The notes below the pieces were generated by a model. That model did no database searches, had not been told where the DNA came from, and saw nothing but the letters and a program-made list of their open reading frames with translations. A stretch of 64,000 nt of DNA. It comes from an uncultured Acidimicrobiaceae bacterium (GTDB lineage Bacteria > Actinomycetota > Acidimicrobiia > Acidimicrobiales > SZUA-35). Position numbers and translations under genes: made by a program. Within the stretch, counting starts at the first letter, position 1. Each line of letters starts with the position of its first letter. The DNA lies in contig CAMYLA010000007.1 in NCBI GenBank assembly GCA_947259095.1, positions 5,623 through 69,622 of the forward strand, read 5' to 3'. Below are positions 9,818 through 18,552 of the stretch, one piece after another.

Positions 9818-11941
9818 TCAGCCAATCGGGAATCCCCGTTTTCGCAGCAATGCGTCGGTGTCCACGTCGCGGCCCCGGAACGCCCGGAACCCGTCGATCG
9901 GGTCCACGGTGTCACCGACGGAGAACACGTGATCGTGGAGCCGTTTCGCCACCTCGGGATCGAAGTAGCCGCCTGCCTGTTCGAAGGCCTCGGCGGCATC
10001 GGCGGTCAGCGCATCGGCCCACAGGTAGCTGTAGTAGCCGGCGGCGTAGCCCTCACCGGAGAAGACGTGGGCGAACTGCGGGGTTCGGTGCCGCATCACG
10101 ATCTGCGGCGGCATGCCCAGGTCGCCAAGGGTCCGCCGCTCGAAGCGGTCCGGATCGATCGGATCCGACCCCGCCAGGTGCAATTTCATGTCGACCAGGG
10201 CGCTGGCCAGGTACTCGACGGTGTCGAAGCCCTGGTTGAAGGTCTCGGCCCGCTTGATTCGCTCGATGAGCCCGGCCGGCATCGGCTCTCCGGTCTCGTA
10301 ATGGAGGCAGAACCGGCCCAACACCTCGTCGGTCGACAGCCAGTGCTCGTTGATCTGGGACGGGAATTCCACATAGTCGCTGGTCACCGAGGTGCCGGAC
10401 TGTGACGGGTAGACCACGTCGGACAGCAGGCCGTGGAGGGCGTGACCGAATTCGTGGAACAGGGTTCTGGCGTCGTCCCAGGAGATGAGCACCGGGCCGT
10501 CGTCGGCCGATCGGATGAAGTTCGAGTTGTTCGACACCACGGCGGTGACCGGTCGGTCCAGGTTCTCCTGGTCCCGGTAGGCCGTCATCCAGGCCCCGCT
10601 CAGCTTGCCATCCCTGGCGAACGGGTCGAGATACCAGAGCCCGACCGGCTCGCCGGCCCGATCGGTGACCCGCCACACCCGAACATCGGGATGGAATACC
10701 GGCACCGGTCCGTCGGCCAGATCCTCCACCGGGGTGTAGCCGAGGCCGTAGAGCTCGGTCGAGCACCACAGCATGGCCTCGATCAGCTTCTCCAGTTGGA
10801 GGTACGGCTTCACGTCGTTGAAGTCCAGGTCGAAGCGTTCCCTTCGCACCTGCTCGGCGTAGAAACGGTAGTCCCAGGGCTCGATCGCCACCGGCTCCCG
10901 GCCTGCTGCGACCGCGGCGGCATCGGCGACCCGCTGCATGTCCGCCACCTCCTCGAGGGCCCTGTCCCTGGCCTTCGGCCAGATGTCCATCATGAGCTCC
11001 ATGGCCCGCTCCGGCGTCTTGGCCATCGCCGCCTCGAGCCGCCAGTGGGCGTGGCTCCGGTAGCCCAGCAGGGCCGCCCGCTCCGCTCGGAGCTGCAGGA
11101 TCTCGGTGATGATCGGCTTGTTGTCGTTGGGGCCCGGCCGATCACCTCGGCCGTAGTAGGTTCGCCACACCTGTTCCCTGACCGTCCGGTCGGTGGCGTT
11201 GGTCAGGACCGGGTCCATCGACGAGCGGGTGTTGCGCACCGCCCAGGCATCGGGTCGACCGAGCTCGGCGGCGGCCGCGGCGAGGTTGTGGACCACTGCG
11301 GTCGCCAGCCCGTCGAGCCCGGCCTCGTCCTCGATCCAGGTCACCTGGTCGGCCTCGTCGCCGAGCACGTTCTGGGCGAACTCGATGAACAACTCGGCCA
11401 GCCGACCGTTGATGGCCGACAGCCGGGACTTCTGCTTCGGGTCCAGCTCCGCCCCCTGCCTGACGAACCGCCGATGACGGTCTTCGACCAGCCTCCTGGT
11501 CTGCCCATCGACAGCGGCGCCGGCCGGCCCATGGAGTGTGTCGTGGACCGCCTTGATCCTGGCGAACAGTTGCCGATGCTGGATCGTCCAGTCGGCGTGG
11601 GCGGCCAGCTTCGGTCCGATCTGGCGTTGCATGGCAGGGATGGGGTCGACGTTGAGGTTGCTGGTGTGGACCCCGAAGATCGATCGCAGCCGGCGCAGCG
11701 CCCGGCCGGCCTGCTCCATGGCCACGATGGTGTTGTCGATGGTCGGGGGTTCCGAATTCTCGGCGATGGCCTGGATCTCCTGTTTCGAACGGGCGATCGC
11801 CTCGTCGAACGCCGCACCGAAGGCGGCCGGCTCGATGCTGTCCCAGGGCGGTATTCCGCCGTAGGGCCCCGACCACGGTTCGGTCAGCACCGAGATCGCC
11901 TCGCTCCGGGCTGTGTTGTCCGATTGTGCCTGTTGTTGCAT
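9818..11941 (-). CDS. M3 family metallopeptidase (oligopeptidase A / peptidyl-dipeptidase type)
   Basis: A 707-residue zinc peptidase. The catalytic HEFGHALHGLL motif (about residue 490) provides HExxH, and the downstream FPSQINEHW segment supplies the third ligand Glu region; GEGYAAGYYSYLWAD and the closing FRGRDVDTDALLRKRG are typical of the Dcp/OpdA branch. No signal peptide is seen, so it should be cytoplasmic, degrading short peptides. The ATG at 11941 is preceded by GGAGCG; an in-frame GTG at 11965 is the alternative. A minus-strand TAGATT at 11984-11989 could be its -10 element. Divergent from the phytanoyl-CoA dioxygenase-like gene. Confidence 0.9.
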   Translation of the reverse strand: MQQQAQSDNTARSEAISVLTEPWSGPYGGIPPWDSIEPAAFGAAFDEAIARSKQEIQAIAENSEPPTIDNTIVAMEQAGRALRRLRSIFGVHTSNLNVDPIPAMQRQIGPKLAAHADWTIQHRQLFARIKAVHDTLHGPAGAAVDGQTRRLVEDRHRRFVRQGAELDPKQKSRLSAINGRLAELFIEFAQNVLGDEADQVTWIEDEAGLDGLATAVVHNLAAAAAELGRPDAWAVRNTRSSMDPVLTNATDRTVREQVWRTYYGRGDRPGPNDNKPIITEILQLRAERAALLGYRSHAHWRLEAAMAKTPERAMELMMDIWPKARDRALEEVADMQRVADAAAVAAGREPVAIEPWDYRFYAEQVRRERFDLDFNDVKPYLQLEKLIEAMLWCSTELYGLGYTPVEDLADGPVPVFHPDVRVWRVTDRAGEPVGLWYLDPFARDGKLSGAWMTAYRDQENLDRPVTAVVSNNSNFIRSADDGPVLISWDDARTLFHEFGHALHGLLSDVVYPSQSGTSVTSDYVEFPSQINEHWLSTDEVLGRFCLHYETGEPMPAGLIERIKRAETFNQGFDTVEYLASALVDMKLHLAGSDPIDPDRFERRTLGDLGMPPQIVMRHRTPQFAHVFSGEGYAAGYYSYLWADALTADAAEAFEQAGGYFDPEVAKRLHDHVFSVGDTVDPIDGFRAFRGRDVDTDALLRKRGFPIG

Positions 11942-12044
11942 CTGCGCTCCGTCCGCGGTCACCACGCCGGCTTCTGCATTCAGAATCTAGTGGCCCACCG
12001 GCCCACCCTGGTCAGTCGGGCGCCCGCGTAGCAGACTGTGTGCC

Positions 12045-12920
12045 ATGGCCGGACTCACCAAACTCGGCGTCGGTGCGGATCCACAGATCGTGCTCCCCGA
12101 CGTGCTCGCCGCTCTCGACCGCGACGGTGGGGTGATCGTGGAGAACATGTTGGGCCAGGCCGGTGCCGGCCGGATCAGGGACGAGCTGGCGGCCGATTTC
12201 GACCGCTGGAAACCGGGGTCGAGGAGTGACCTCGACGTCTGGCAGACCTTCCACGGAGCCAGGACCATCCGTTTCACCGGCCTGGCGGCCAGGAGCGACG
12301 CCTTCGTCCAGTACGGCCTGCTGAACCCGCTGCTGCTGGCGGTGTCGGATGCGCTGTTGCTGGCGAACGCCGCCGACTACTGGCTCAACACCGGGCAGGT
12401 CATGGCGGTCGGGCCGGGGGAGCCCGCCCAGTACCTCCACCGGGACGAGAACAACTGGCCGGAGGCGGTGGCGGACGGGCGGGAGCTGACCGTGAGCGCC
12501 ATGTTCGCCCTCGGTGACTTCACCCGGGACAACGGCGCCACCGTCGTCCAGCCCGGCTCGCATCGGCTCCCGGCCGGGGTCCGCCGGGGCCCGGCCGATT
12601 CCGACGGTGAGTTCGAGACCGCCTTCGCCGAAATGCCGGCTGGGAGCGGGATGATCTACACCGGCAAGGTGGTTCACGGCGCCGGGGCCAACACGACCGA
12701 CGAGTGGCGCCACGGCATGCACGTGAGCTTCGTCGTGGGGTGGCTCCGGCCCGAGGAGGCGAGCCCGCTGATGGTCGATCGGGACCGTGCCGCCGCCCTC
12801 CCGCCCCGGGCCCGGGATCTGCTCGGTTGGGGCTCCTACCATTCCGACGGCGGCGGCCGGACCTGGCTGGTCGACTTCGAGGACGCCGGTCGACTGTTCG
12901 CCTCCGAGCCGGGGGGCTGA
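12045..12920 (+). CDS. Phytanoyl-CoA dioxygenase (PhyH) family protein
   Basis: A 291-residue Fe(II)/2-oxoglutarate-dependent oxygenase fold. Iron ligands are visible as the HxD in YLHRDENNWPE and the distal His in KVVHGAGAN; the conserved Arg expected to bind 2-oxoglutarate is probably in the following TTDEWRHGMH segment. The family hydroxylates diverse small molecules, from phytanoyl-CoA to ectoine and halogenated or phosphonate compounds, so the substrate is open. It precedes the inositol operon on the same strand but is separated by 317 bp with a promoter, so it is probably not part of it. Confidence 0.82.
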   Translation: MAGLTKLGVGADPQIVLPDVLAALDRDGGVIVENMLGQAGAGRIRDELAADFDRWKPGSRSDLDVWQTFHGARTIRFTGLAARSDAFVQYGLLNPLLLAVSDALLLANAADYWLNTGQVMAVGPGEPAQYLHRDENNWPEAVADGRELTVSAMFALGDFTRDNGATVVQPGSHRLPAGVRRGPADSDGEFETAFAEMPAGSGMIYTGKVVHGAGANTTDEWRHGMHVSFVVGWLRPEEASPLMVDRDRAAALPPRARDLLGWGSYHSDGGGRTWLVDFEDAGRLFASEPGG

Positions 12921-13027
12921 TCGGGTCCGTTGGTCGGGTCGGCTGGGCTCCGGTGGTCGCGGGAGGGTTTCACCATGTTGCGACAGCGGCCCTGGTGGAC
13001 CGCCGGCCGCATCGGTCGCAACGAGAG

Positions 13028-13039
13028 TTGTCGCAACAA
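13028..13039 (+). promoter_or_regulatory. Palindromic operator candidate shared with gnd-zwf
   Basis: TTGTCGCAACAA, with inverted arms TTGT and ACAA, lies about 100 bp upstream of the inositol operon promoter. The identical 12-mer, in the same orientation relative to the downstream genes, occurs upstream of gnd on the minus strand (61918-61929). It may be bound by a sugar-responsive repressor or activator; the regulator is not in this window. Confidence 0.45.
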
Positions 13040-13139
13040 GACGGAACCGAGTTGTGGGTGCGGCCCTCGGTTCGTCCGGTTCGGTTGTCATCGACCTGCA
13101 AGGAATCGACATGTCCTGGAAAAGTCACGAAACGTACCG

Positions 13140-13169
13140 TTGACGCTGCCGATCGACCTCCCCTACGTT
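13140..13169 (+). promoter_or_regulatory. Promoter of the iol operon
   Basis: TTGACG (13140-13145) and TACGTT (13164-13169) are separated by 18 bp, the best -35/-10 match in the window. The predicted start of transcription is about 60 nt before the iolE ATG. An AACG...CGTT inverted repeat overlaps the -35 side and might be an operator. Confidence 0.6.
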
Positions 13170-13237
13170 TTGGCCTCAGCAGTGAGTAGAGCGCCCCAAC
13201 GGGCTTGCCGTGTGAGTGTCGTGCCGGTGCACGGGGG

Positions 13238-14140
13238 ATGTACAACGTGAGCTTTTTGCAGCGGTTGGCCGCAGCGCCTATCTCGTGGGGCGTCTGCGAG
13301 GTGCCCGGCTGGGGCGTGCAGCTTCCGGTGGAGCGGGTCCTGGGGGAGATGGCCGAACTCGGCTTTCCCGCCACCGAGCTGGGATCGGCCGGCTACCTGC
13401 CCACCGACCCGGCCCGGCTCCGGGAGGTGCTGGAGCCCCATCGCCTCACCCTCCTGGCCGCCTTCATTCCCCTGGTGTTGCATCAACCCCACCAGGCCGA
13501 GGAGGCCCTGCGGTTTGCGAAACAGTCGGCGGTGCTGCTGGCCGAGGCAGGTGCCGTCTACTTCAACACCGCCCCGGTCACCTCACCGGACTGGGCGCCC
13601 AGAACCCGGCTGACCGACGAGCAGTGGGATCATACGATGTCGATGTTCGGCCGCATCGAGGAGATCACAGACGCCCACGGCCTCGAGCAGGTGCTCCATC
13701 CCCACGTCGGCACCATCGTCGAAACCCGGGAAGAGGTCACGAGGGTGCTCGAGGGCTGCCAGGTTCGCTTCGTGCTCGACACCGCCCACCTGGCGGTCGG
13801 TGGCTACGACCCGGTCGACTTCGTGGCCGACGCCGCCGATCGGGTCGGGCTGGTCCACCTCAAAGACACCGACCTGGCGGTGGCGAAACAGCTGAACGAC
13901 GGTGAGCTCTCGCTGATGGGCGCCGTTCAGTCCGGAGTCTTCCCCCCGCTCGGTGATGGCGATCTCGACATCGACGGCGTGATCGGTGGCCTGGAAGCCC
14001 ACGGCTACCGGGGCTGGTACGTCCTGGAGCAGGATGTGGCGATTGCCGGCTCGGAACCGGAGATAGGCTCTGGTCCAATCGTAGGCGTTCGTCGAAGCGT
14101 CGACTATCTGCGGGGATTGCAGCACCGGTTGACCGCCTGA
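13238..14140 (+). CDS. iolE: Inosose dehydratase-like TIM-barrel protein (IolE)
   Basis: A 300-residue xylose-isomerase-like TIM barrel. AAPISWGVCEVPGW at the N-terminus, ELGSAGYLPTDPARLR and the metal-binding region LHPHVGTIVE, FVLDTAHL and GLVHLKDTD match IolE, which dehydrates scyllo-inosose to 3D-trihydroxycyclohexane-1,2-dione using Mn or Co. IolI/IolH-type isomerases share the fold, but the genomic setting next to iolC, iolB, iolG and iolD favours the dehydratase. The ATG at 13238 follows a GGGGG ribosome binding site; the longer frame from 13205 lacks one. First gene of the operon. Confidence 0.85.
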   Translation: MYNVSFLQRLAAAPISWGVCEVPGWGVQLPVERVLGEMAELGFPATELGSAGYLPTDPARLREVLEPHRLTLLAAFIPLVLHQPHQAEEALRFAKQSAVLLAEAGAVYFNTAPVTSPDWAPRTRLTDEQWDHTMSMFGRIEEITDAHGLEQVLHPHVGTIVETREEVTRVLEGCQVRFVLDTAHLAVGGYDPVDFVADAADRVGLVHLKDTDLAVAKQLNDGELSLMGAVQSGVFPPLGDGDLDIDGVIGGLEAHGYRGWYVLEQDVAIAGSEPEIGSGPIVGVRRSVDYLRGLQHRLTA

Positions 14141-14225
14141 CCCGTTCCAGGGTCGGGTTTGTGCCCTGTGAGAGCCGCGGCGAATAATTGCAGTACCGAG
14201 TGGAGCGAGGTGGACCGGAGGGGCC

Positions 14226-15182
14226 GTGGAACTGGAGCTGTTGGCCATCGGCCGGGTCAGCGTCGACCTGTATCCGCAACAAATCGGGCCGATGCGGGAC
14301 GTGCGGACCCTGGCCAAGTCGATCGGCGGCACGGCGACCAACGTTGCGGTGGCCGCGGCCAGGCTTGGCCACCGGGTCGGGCTCGGCACCAAGGTCGGCG
14401 ACGATGCCTTCGGCGACGACGTCCGTCATGCGCTGGCATCGCGGTTCGGGGTCGACACCACCTACGTGACCACCCACCCGAGCCTGGCAACCCCGCTTGC
14501 CTTCGCCGAGCTGAACCCGGTGGAGGAGCCGAACATCATCTTCTACCGGCAACCCCGGGCCCCCGACATCGAGCTGGCGCCGGAGGACTTCGCCGCGGCG
14601 CCGATCGAGACAGTACAGATCCTGTGGATCCCGGCCTCACGATTCTCCGATGAACCGTCGCGCTCGACGGTGGCCGGCGTGCTGGAACGCCGGGCCCGGC
14701 CCGGGCCCGGTGGGCGCCACACCATCTTCGACCTCGACTGGCGACCACACTTCTGGGTCTCGGAAGCGGCCGGTGCGGCCGAGATCCGGCCCATGCTCAA
14801 ACACTTCTCGATCGTGATCGGCAACCGTGACGAGTGCCGGGTCGCGGTCGACACCGAGGATCCGGAGACCGCAGCCGACCGGCTGCTGGAGATCGGTGTC
14901 GAGGCGGCGGTGATCAAGCTGGGGGCCGACGGCGTGCTGGTGGCCGAACGCAGCGGTGCACGGGAACAGGTGCCCCCGTTCCCGGTGGAGGTGGTGTGCG
15001 GACTCGGTGCCGGCGACGCCTTCGGCGGTGCCTTCTGCCACGGCCTGCTCTCGGGGTGGTCGGTGGCCGAGAGCGTTCGTTACGGCAACGCCGCCGGGGC
15101 CATCGTTGCCGGCCGACTGATGTGTGCCGACGACATGCCCTCTACCAATGAGATAGACGAATTCCTGGCCGCCCGAGCCTGA
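14226..15182 (+). CDS. iolC: 5-dehydro-2-deoxygluconokinase
   Basis: A 318-residue PfkB-family sugar kinase. SIGGTATNVAVAAARLG near the N-terminus and the signature GLGAGDAFGGAFCHGLL near residues 258-275, with the catalytic Asp in GAGD, define the family; LLAIGRVSVDLYPQQIG and NIIFYRQPRAPD are characteristic of IolC. It phosphorylates 2-deoxy-5-keto-gluconate, the fifth step of myo-inositol degradation. The GTG start is preceded by a GGAGGGG ribosome binding site. Second gene of the operon, 85 bp after iolE. Confidence 0.9.
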   Translation: MELELLAIGRVSVDLYPQQIGPMRDVRTLAKSIGGTATNVAVAAARLGHRVGLGTKVGDDAFGDDVRHALASRFGVDTTYVTTHPSLATPLAFAELNPVEEPNIIFYRQPRAPDIELAPEDFAAAPIETVQILWIPASRFSDEPSRSTVAGVLERRARPGPGGRHTIFDLDWRPHFWVSEAAGAAEIRPMLKHFSIVIGNRDECRVAVDTEDPETAADRLLEIGVEAAVIKLGADGVLVAERSGAREQVPPFPVEVVCGLGAGDAFGGAFCHGLLSGWSVAESVRYGNAAGAIVAGRLMCADDMPSTNEIDEFLAARA

Positions 15183-15272
15183 TCGGCGGCCCGCCCCCGA
15201 ACACCTCAACCGGTTGCGCACCCACCACATCCGCCGCCGGCGGCCGACACTGCCCGAAAGAGAGAACCGACC

Positions 15273-16097
15273 ATGAGCATGATCCTGCCCACCGTGCCCG
15301 TCACCCCCGAGAGCGCCGGCTGGCGTTTCCTGTCGTTCGACTTCATCGAGTTGGACGGCGGCCAGTCCCACCACCACCTGCTGACCGATCAGGAGACGGC
15401 GGTCACCCCGCTGTCGGGCCGGGCCACGTTGACCATCGGCGATGACAGCCACGAGGTGTCCCGCAGCTCGGTGTTCGAGCAGTTGGCGCCGATCGGCTAC
15501 GCCCCGCCCGGCACCCCGATCACCGTGACCGCCGATGGGCCGTTCAGTTTCGCCATCGGCTCGGCACCGGCCGAGGGCCGCTACCCGGCCCGGCTCATCG
15601 AACCGTCGACGATCCGCACCGAGGTACGTGGTGGTGGCGCCGCTCACCGCCAGGTCAACCATACCCTGGCCATGCCGATCGAGGCCGAGCGGCTGATCCT
15701 GTACGAGGTCTACGTGCCCCGGGGAGCCTGGTCCGGCTGGGCCCCCCATCGCCACGACGGGGTCGAGGGTTCGCCGTACCTCGAGGAGGTCTACTACTTC
15801 CGGCTCGACCGGCCCGAGGGGTTCTGGATGCATCGCAACTGGCACGATGACGACCCCGGGCAACCGTGGGAGGAGATCTACTGCGGCGGCGACGGCGATT
15901 TCGCCCTGGTGCCGGGCGGCTACCACTCGTCGGTTGCCTGCCCCGGTTCCAACATGTACTTCCTCAACTACCTGGCCGGCGAGCTCGTCGGCGACGAGCG
16001 GGTGACCCCGCCCTGTTTCGACTCCCAGCACACCTGGATCGAGTCCGACTGGGGTCAGGGTGCCTGGTCGCTCCCGATTCCCATCGAGAAACCGTGA
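15273..16097 (+). CDS. iolB: 5-deoxy-glucuronate isomerase
   Basis: A 274-residue bicupin enzyme. The cupin metal motif is PHRHDG followed by YLEEVYYFRL, and the second cupin carries the MHRNWHDDDPG and VPGGYHSSVACPGSNMYFLNYLAG segments. IolB converts 5-deoxy-glucuronate to 2-deoxy-5-keto-gluconate between IolD and IolC. Its TGA overlaps the GTG of the downstream aldolase by 4 bp (GTGA), implying translational coupling. A ribosome binding site (AAAGAGAG) precedes the ATG. Confidence 0.92.
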   Translation: MSMILPTVPVTPESAGWRFLSFDFIELDGGQSHHHLLTDQETAVTPLSGRATLTIGDDSHEVSRSSVFEQLAPIGYAPPGTPITVTADGPFSFAIGSAPAEGRYPARLIEPSTIRTEVRGGGAAHRQVNHTLAMPIEAERLILYEVYVPRGAWSGWAPHRHDGVEGSPYLEEVYYFRLDRPEGFWMHRNWHDDDPGQPWEEIYCGGDGDFALVPGGYHSSVACPGSNMYFLNYLAGELVGDERVTPPCFDSQHTWIESDWGQGAWSLPIPIEKP

Positions 16098-17044
16098 GCG
16101 AGCCGGCATCCCGGGGTGCCGGGACCGGCCGACCTCGGATGGATCGGCGGCTCCCTGGCGATGCCGACTATTCGGTGCTGGCCACCGATGGCGGCCACTT
16201 CACCATCGCCGCCCTCGACCACCGGGATGCGCTGCAGCTGGAATTGGACCAGCTGGACCTTCCGCCGGCCAACGGTGCCTCGGTCGCGGCTGGCGGCAAT
16301 CCCCTGATCGATTTCAAGCGGGACATGCTGGGGGCCTTTGCCGCCATGGACGAGCGGCCCTCGGCGGTGATGCTGGAGCCGGAGTTTGCGTTGCCCGCCC
16401 TCCGAGAGGCGGTGGCCGACGGCATCGGCGTGACCTGTGCGCTGGAGGCCCAGGGCTACTTCGCAGACCCGGAGGCGGGGAACACCCTGCTGCCGGGCTG
16501 GACGCCGGCCCGGGTCACCGAGGTCGGTGCCGATGCGGCCAAGCTGCTGGTGCTGTATCGCCACGACCGGGGCCGTTTCACCGAGTCCCAGGAGCGGCTG
16601 GTGGCCAAGGTGGTGACGGCGGCGGCCGAAGCCGGCGTGCCGATCCTCATCGAACCGGTGCCGGTCGACGTCGTCGACGACGATGATCGCCGGGCGGTGA
16701 TCCTGGCCTCGGCCCGGCGGCTCCAGGCCATCGGCCCGATGCTGCTCAAGTTGCCATACCCCGGCGACGGAGCCTGCGCCGCCCTCACCGAAGCCTGTGG
16801 CGACCGGCCGTGGGCGCTGCTGTCGTGGGGTGCACCCTACGACCGCTATGCCGGTCAGCTGGCCGAGGCCGCCAGCAACGGCTGTTCCGGTTTCACCGCC
16901 GGCCGGGCCCTGTGGCGGGAGGCGGTCGACCCGGCGGTCCGACCCCGGTTCAACCGCTCGACGCTGGTGGAGCGGTTCGCCGAACTGGCGGCCATCGCCC
17001 GCACCGGCACGCCCTGGTTCGATCGGCTCGGGAGTCGGGCGTGA
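16094..17044 (+). CDS. Class I aldolase of the LacD/tagatose-bisphosphate type, inositol pathway
   Basis: A 316-residue TIM-barrel protein with FTIAALDHRDALQ at the start of the barrel, PSAVMLEPEFALPALR, AKLLVLYRH and PILIEPVPVDV strands, and a conserved lysine in MLLKLPYPGD where the Schiff-base Lys is expected. This matches LacD/sulfofructose-phosphate aldolase relatives. Between iolB and iolG it most likely cleaves 2-deoxy-5-keto-gluconate-6-phosphate to malonate semialdehyde and dihydroxyacetone phosphate, replacing the class II IolJ of Bacillus. The role is inferred from context. GTG start overlapping the iolB stop. Confidence 0.75.
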   Translation: MSEPASRGAGTGRPRMDRRLPGDADYSVLATDGGHFTIAALDHRDALQLELDQLDLPPANGASVAAGGNPLIDFKRDMLGAFAAMDERPSAVMLEPEFALPALREAVADGIGVTCALEAQGYFADPEAGNTLLPGWTPARVTEVGADAAKLLVLYRHDRGRFTESQERLVAKVVTAAAEAGVPILIEPVPVDVVDDDDRRAVILASARRLQAIGPMLLKLPYPGDGACAALTEACGDRPWALLSWGAPYDRYAGQLAEAASNGCSGFTAGRALWREAVDPAVRPRFNRSTLVERFAELAAIARTGTPWFDRLGSRA

Positions 17045-17137
17045 GCTCGGACCCTGCCGGCCAGGAGGCCGGGCCCCGGCGGGGGAAACCGCACAACTCA
17101 TCAACATCGCACAAGCGAGGGAAAGCGTCGTGAACCG

Positions 17138-18325
17138 TTGAGCGCAACAAGATCGGTCGGTATCGCCGTCATCGGATTCGGGTGGATGGGTCAGGCCCAC
17201 AGCCGCTCCTACGCCAGGATCCCCATGCTGTTTCCCGAGCGGCCGGCCGATCCTCGGCTGGTGATCTGCGCCGACAACCTGGAGGCCAGGGGGCTCGAGG
17301 CCGTCCGGTCGTTCGGGTTCGCCGAGTCGACGACCGACCCGGCCAGAGCCATCGAGCACCCAGACGTCGACGTCGTGGTGGTGGCGGCCCCGAACATGTT
17401 GCACGAGGAACTGTGTGTGGCGGCGGCCGGGGCCGGCAAACACGTGTTCTGCGAGAAGCCTGTCGGTGGCACCCCGGATCAGACCGCCAGAGTGGAGAAG
17501 GCGGCCAGGGACGCCGGGGTGATCACCGGGGTCGGCTACAACTACCGCTGGGCGCCGCTGGTGATCTACGCCCGGCAGTTGATCGAGGCCGGTGCGCTCG
17601 GTGAGATCACCAACTACCGGGGGCGGTTCTTCTCGATGTACGGCTCCGACCCCCTCGGTCTGTTGTCGTGGCGGTTCGAGCATGACGGCGCCGGCTACGG
17701 GGTCAGCTCCGACATCTTGAGCCACGCCATGGATCTGGCCATGATGCTGAACGGTCCCATCACCGAGGTCACCGGGCTGGCCGAGACGTTCATCGAGCAG
17801 CGGCCGTTGCCGAAGCCCGGCGAGGGCACCCACTACGACCGGGGTGAGCCCGGTGACCCCACCGGCCCGGTCACCAACGAGGACTACGCCGGCTGCTTCG
17901 CCCGATTCGACAACGGTTCGATCGGCAACTTCGAATCGTCCCGCTCGATCGTCGGGCCCCAGAGTCAGATGGCGTTCGAGGTCTACGGCACCAAGGGTTC
18001 GATCATGTGGAACCTGGAGACGATGAACGAGATGAAGGTCTTCCTGACCGACGCCAACGACCACCTGCATGATGGCTACACCACGGTCTACGCCGGTGAC
18101 CGGTACCCCTACCACGGGGCGTTCGTTCCCGGCGACGCCAACGCCATCGGCTTCGAGGACCTCAAGGTCATCGAAGATCTCAACTACCTCGAGGCGGTGG
18201 TCAGCGGTCGCCAGCATCAGCCCGGCTTCGCCGAGGCCCTGGACTACGTGAGCGTACAATCGGCGCTGATCCGCTCCTGGTCCAGCGGGGGCTGGGAGAA
18301 GGTCCAGTCGGTGAGGATCGCCTGA
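17138..18325 (+). CDS. Gfo/Idh/MocA family dehydrogenase (inositol or sugar dehydrogenase)
   Basis: A 395-residue NAD(P)-dependent dehydrogenase. The Rossmann motif GIAVIGFGWMGQAHS opens the protein and the family motif FCEKPVGG follows at about residue 107. The C-terminal alpha/beta domain has VSSDILSHAMDLAMML, with the catalytic Asp/His pair. It is about 50 residues longer than the IolG paralogue downstream, with an insert of the type PKPGEGTHYDRGEPGDP. Likely a scyllo- or other inositol/inosose dehydrogenase extending the substrate range; the exact substrate is unknown. The start codon appears to be TTG with a GAGGGA motif upstream at a long distance. Confidence 0.8.
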   Translation: MSATRSVGIAVIGFGWMGQAHSRSYARIPMLFPERPADPRLVICADNLEARGLEAVRSFGFAESTTDPARAIEHPDVDVVVVAAPNMLHEELCVAAAGAGKHVFCEKPVGGTPDQTARVEKAARDAGVITGVGYNYRWAPLVIYARQLIEAGALGEITNYRGRFFSMYGSDPLGLLSWRFEHDGAGYGVSSDILSHAMDLAMMLNGPITEVTGLAETFIEQRPLPKPGEGTHYDRGEPGDPTGPVTNEDYAGCFARFDNGSIGNFESSRSIVGPQSQMAFEVYGTKGSIMWNLETMNEMKVFLTDANDHLHDGYTTVYAGDRYPYHGAFVPGDANAIGFEDLKVIEDLNYLEAVVSGRQHQPGFAEALDYVSVQSALIRSWSSGGWEKVQSVRIA

Positions 18326-18552
18326 TGAGCGGAACCGCAGCAGCACCCCCGCCCGCTCCGGTCACTGCGGGCACTTCGGTCACTGCGGTCGGCGCGGGCA
18401 CTGCGGTCACTGCGGTCGGCGCCCAGGCGGCCCGAAACCGGTGCCGGAACCGGTTTGGGGAGAGCAGGGTGACGCAGCGACGACACCAGCAGCTATACCG
18501 GGACCTGGTCCTGGACCTGGACCGACACCGATTGCGAGGAGCACGACGATGA
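18325..18552 (+). CDS. Possible small coupled ORF between the two dehydrogenases
   Basis: A 75-codon ORF whose ATG overlaps the stop of the upstream dehydrogenase (TGATG) and whose stop overlaps the iolG ATG (ATGA). The first half is encoded by a short tandem repeat and reads as Ala/Thr/Val/Pro-rich; the second half is Arg-rich. No family is recognised. Such exact overlaps suggest translational coupling, but the composition looks like non-coding repeat sequence, so it may merely carry ribosomes across the 223-bp gap, or be spurious. Confidence 0.2.
   Translation: MSGTAAAPPPAPVTAGTSVTAVGAGTAVTAVGAQAARNRCRNRFGESRVTQRRHQQLYRDLVLDLDRHRLRGARR
18359..18422 (+). repeat. Short tandem repeat inside the iol operon
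   Basis: GGTCACTGCGGTCGGCGC-like units and shortened variants repeat about three to four times in the gap between the two Gfo/Idh genes. No hairpin with terminator character is apparent. Confidence 0.6.

Larger units (their letters stand above)
12921..13237 (+). promoter_or_regulatory. Regulatory region upstream of the inositol operon
   Basis: This 317-bp gap is the only stretch over 300 bp without a gene. It contains three copies of a GTCGCAAC motif (one inverted at 12977-12985, others at 13015-13022 and 13030-13037), a sigma-70-type promoter at 13140-13169 and a short leader of about 60 nt. Short ORFs crossing it have no coding character. Confidence 0.55.

Noticed and set aside
10433..12031. 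532-codon plus-strand ORF over the M3 peptidase gene
   Set aside because: Antisense shadow; the peptidase with its HEFGHALH motif is on the minus strand.
16055..18346. 763-codon antisense ORF on the minus strand across the aldolase and Gfo/Idh genes
   Set aside because: Shadow of GC-rich coding sequence; the plus-strand frames carry recognisable enzymes and the antisense translation has no family features.
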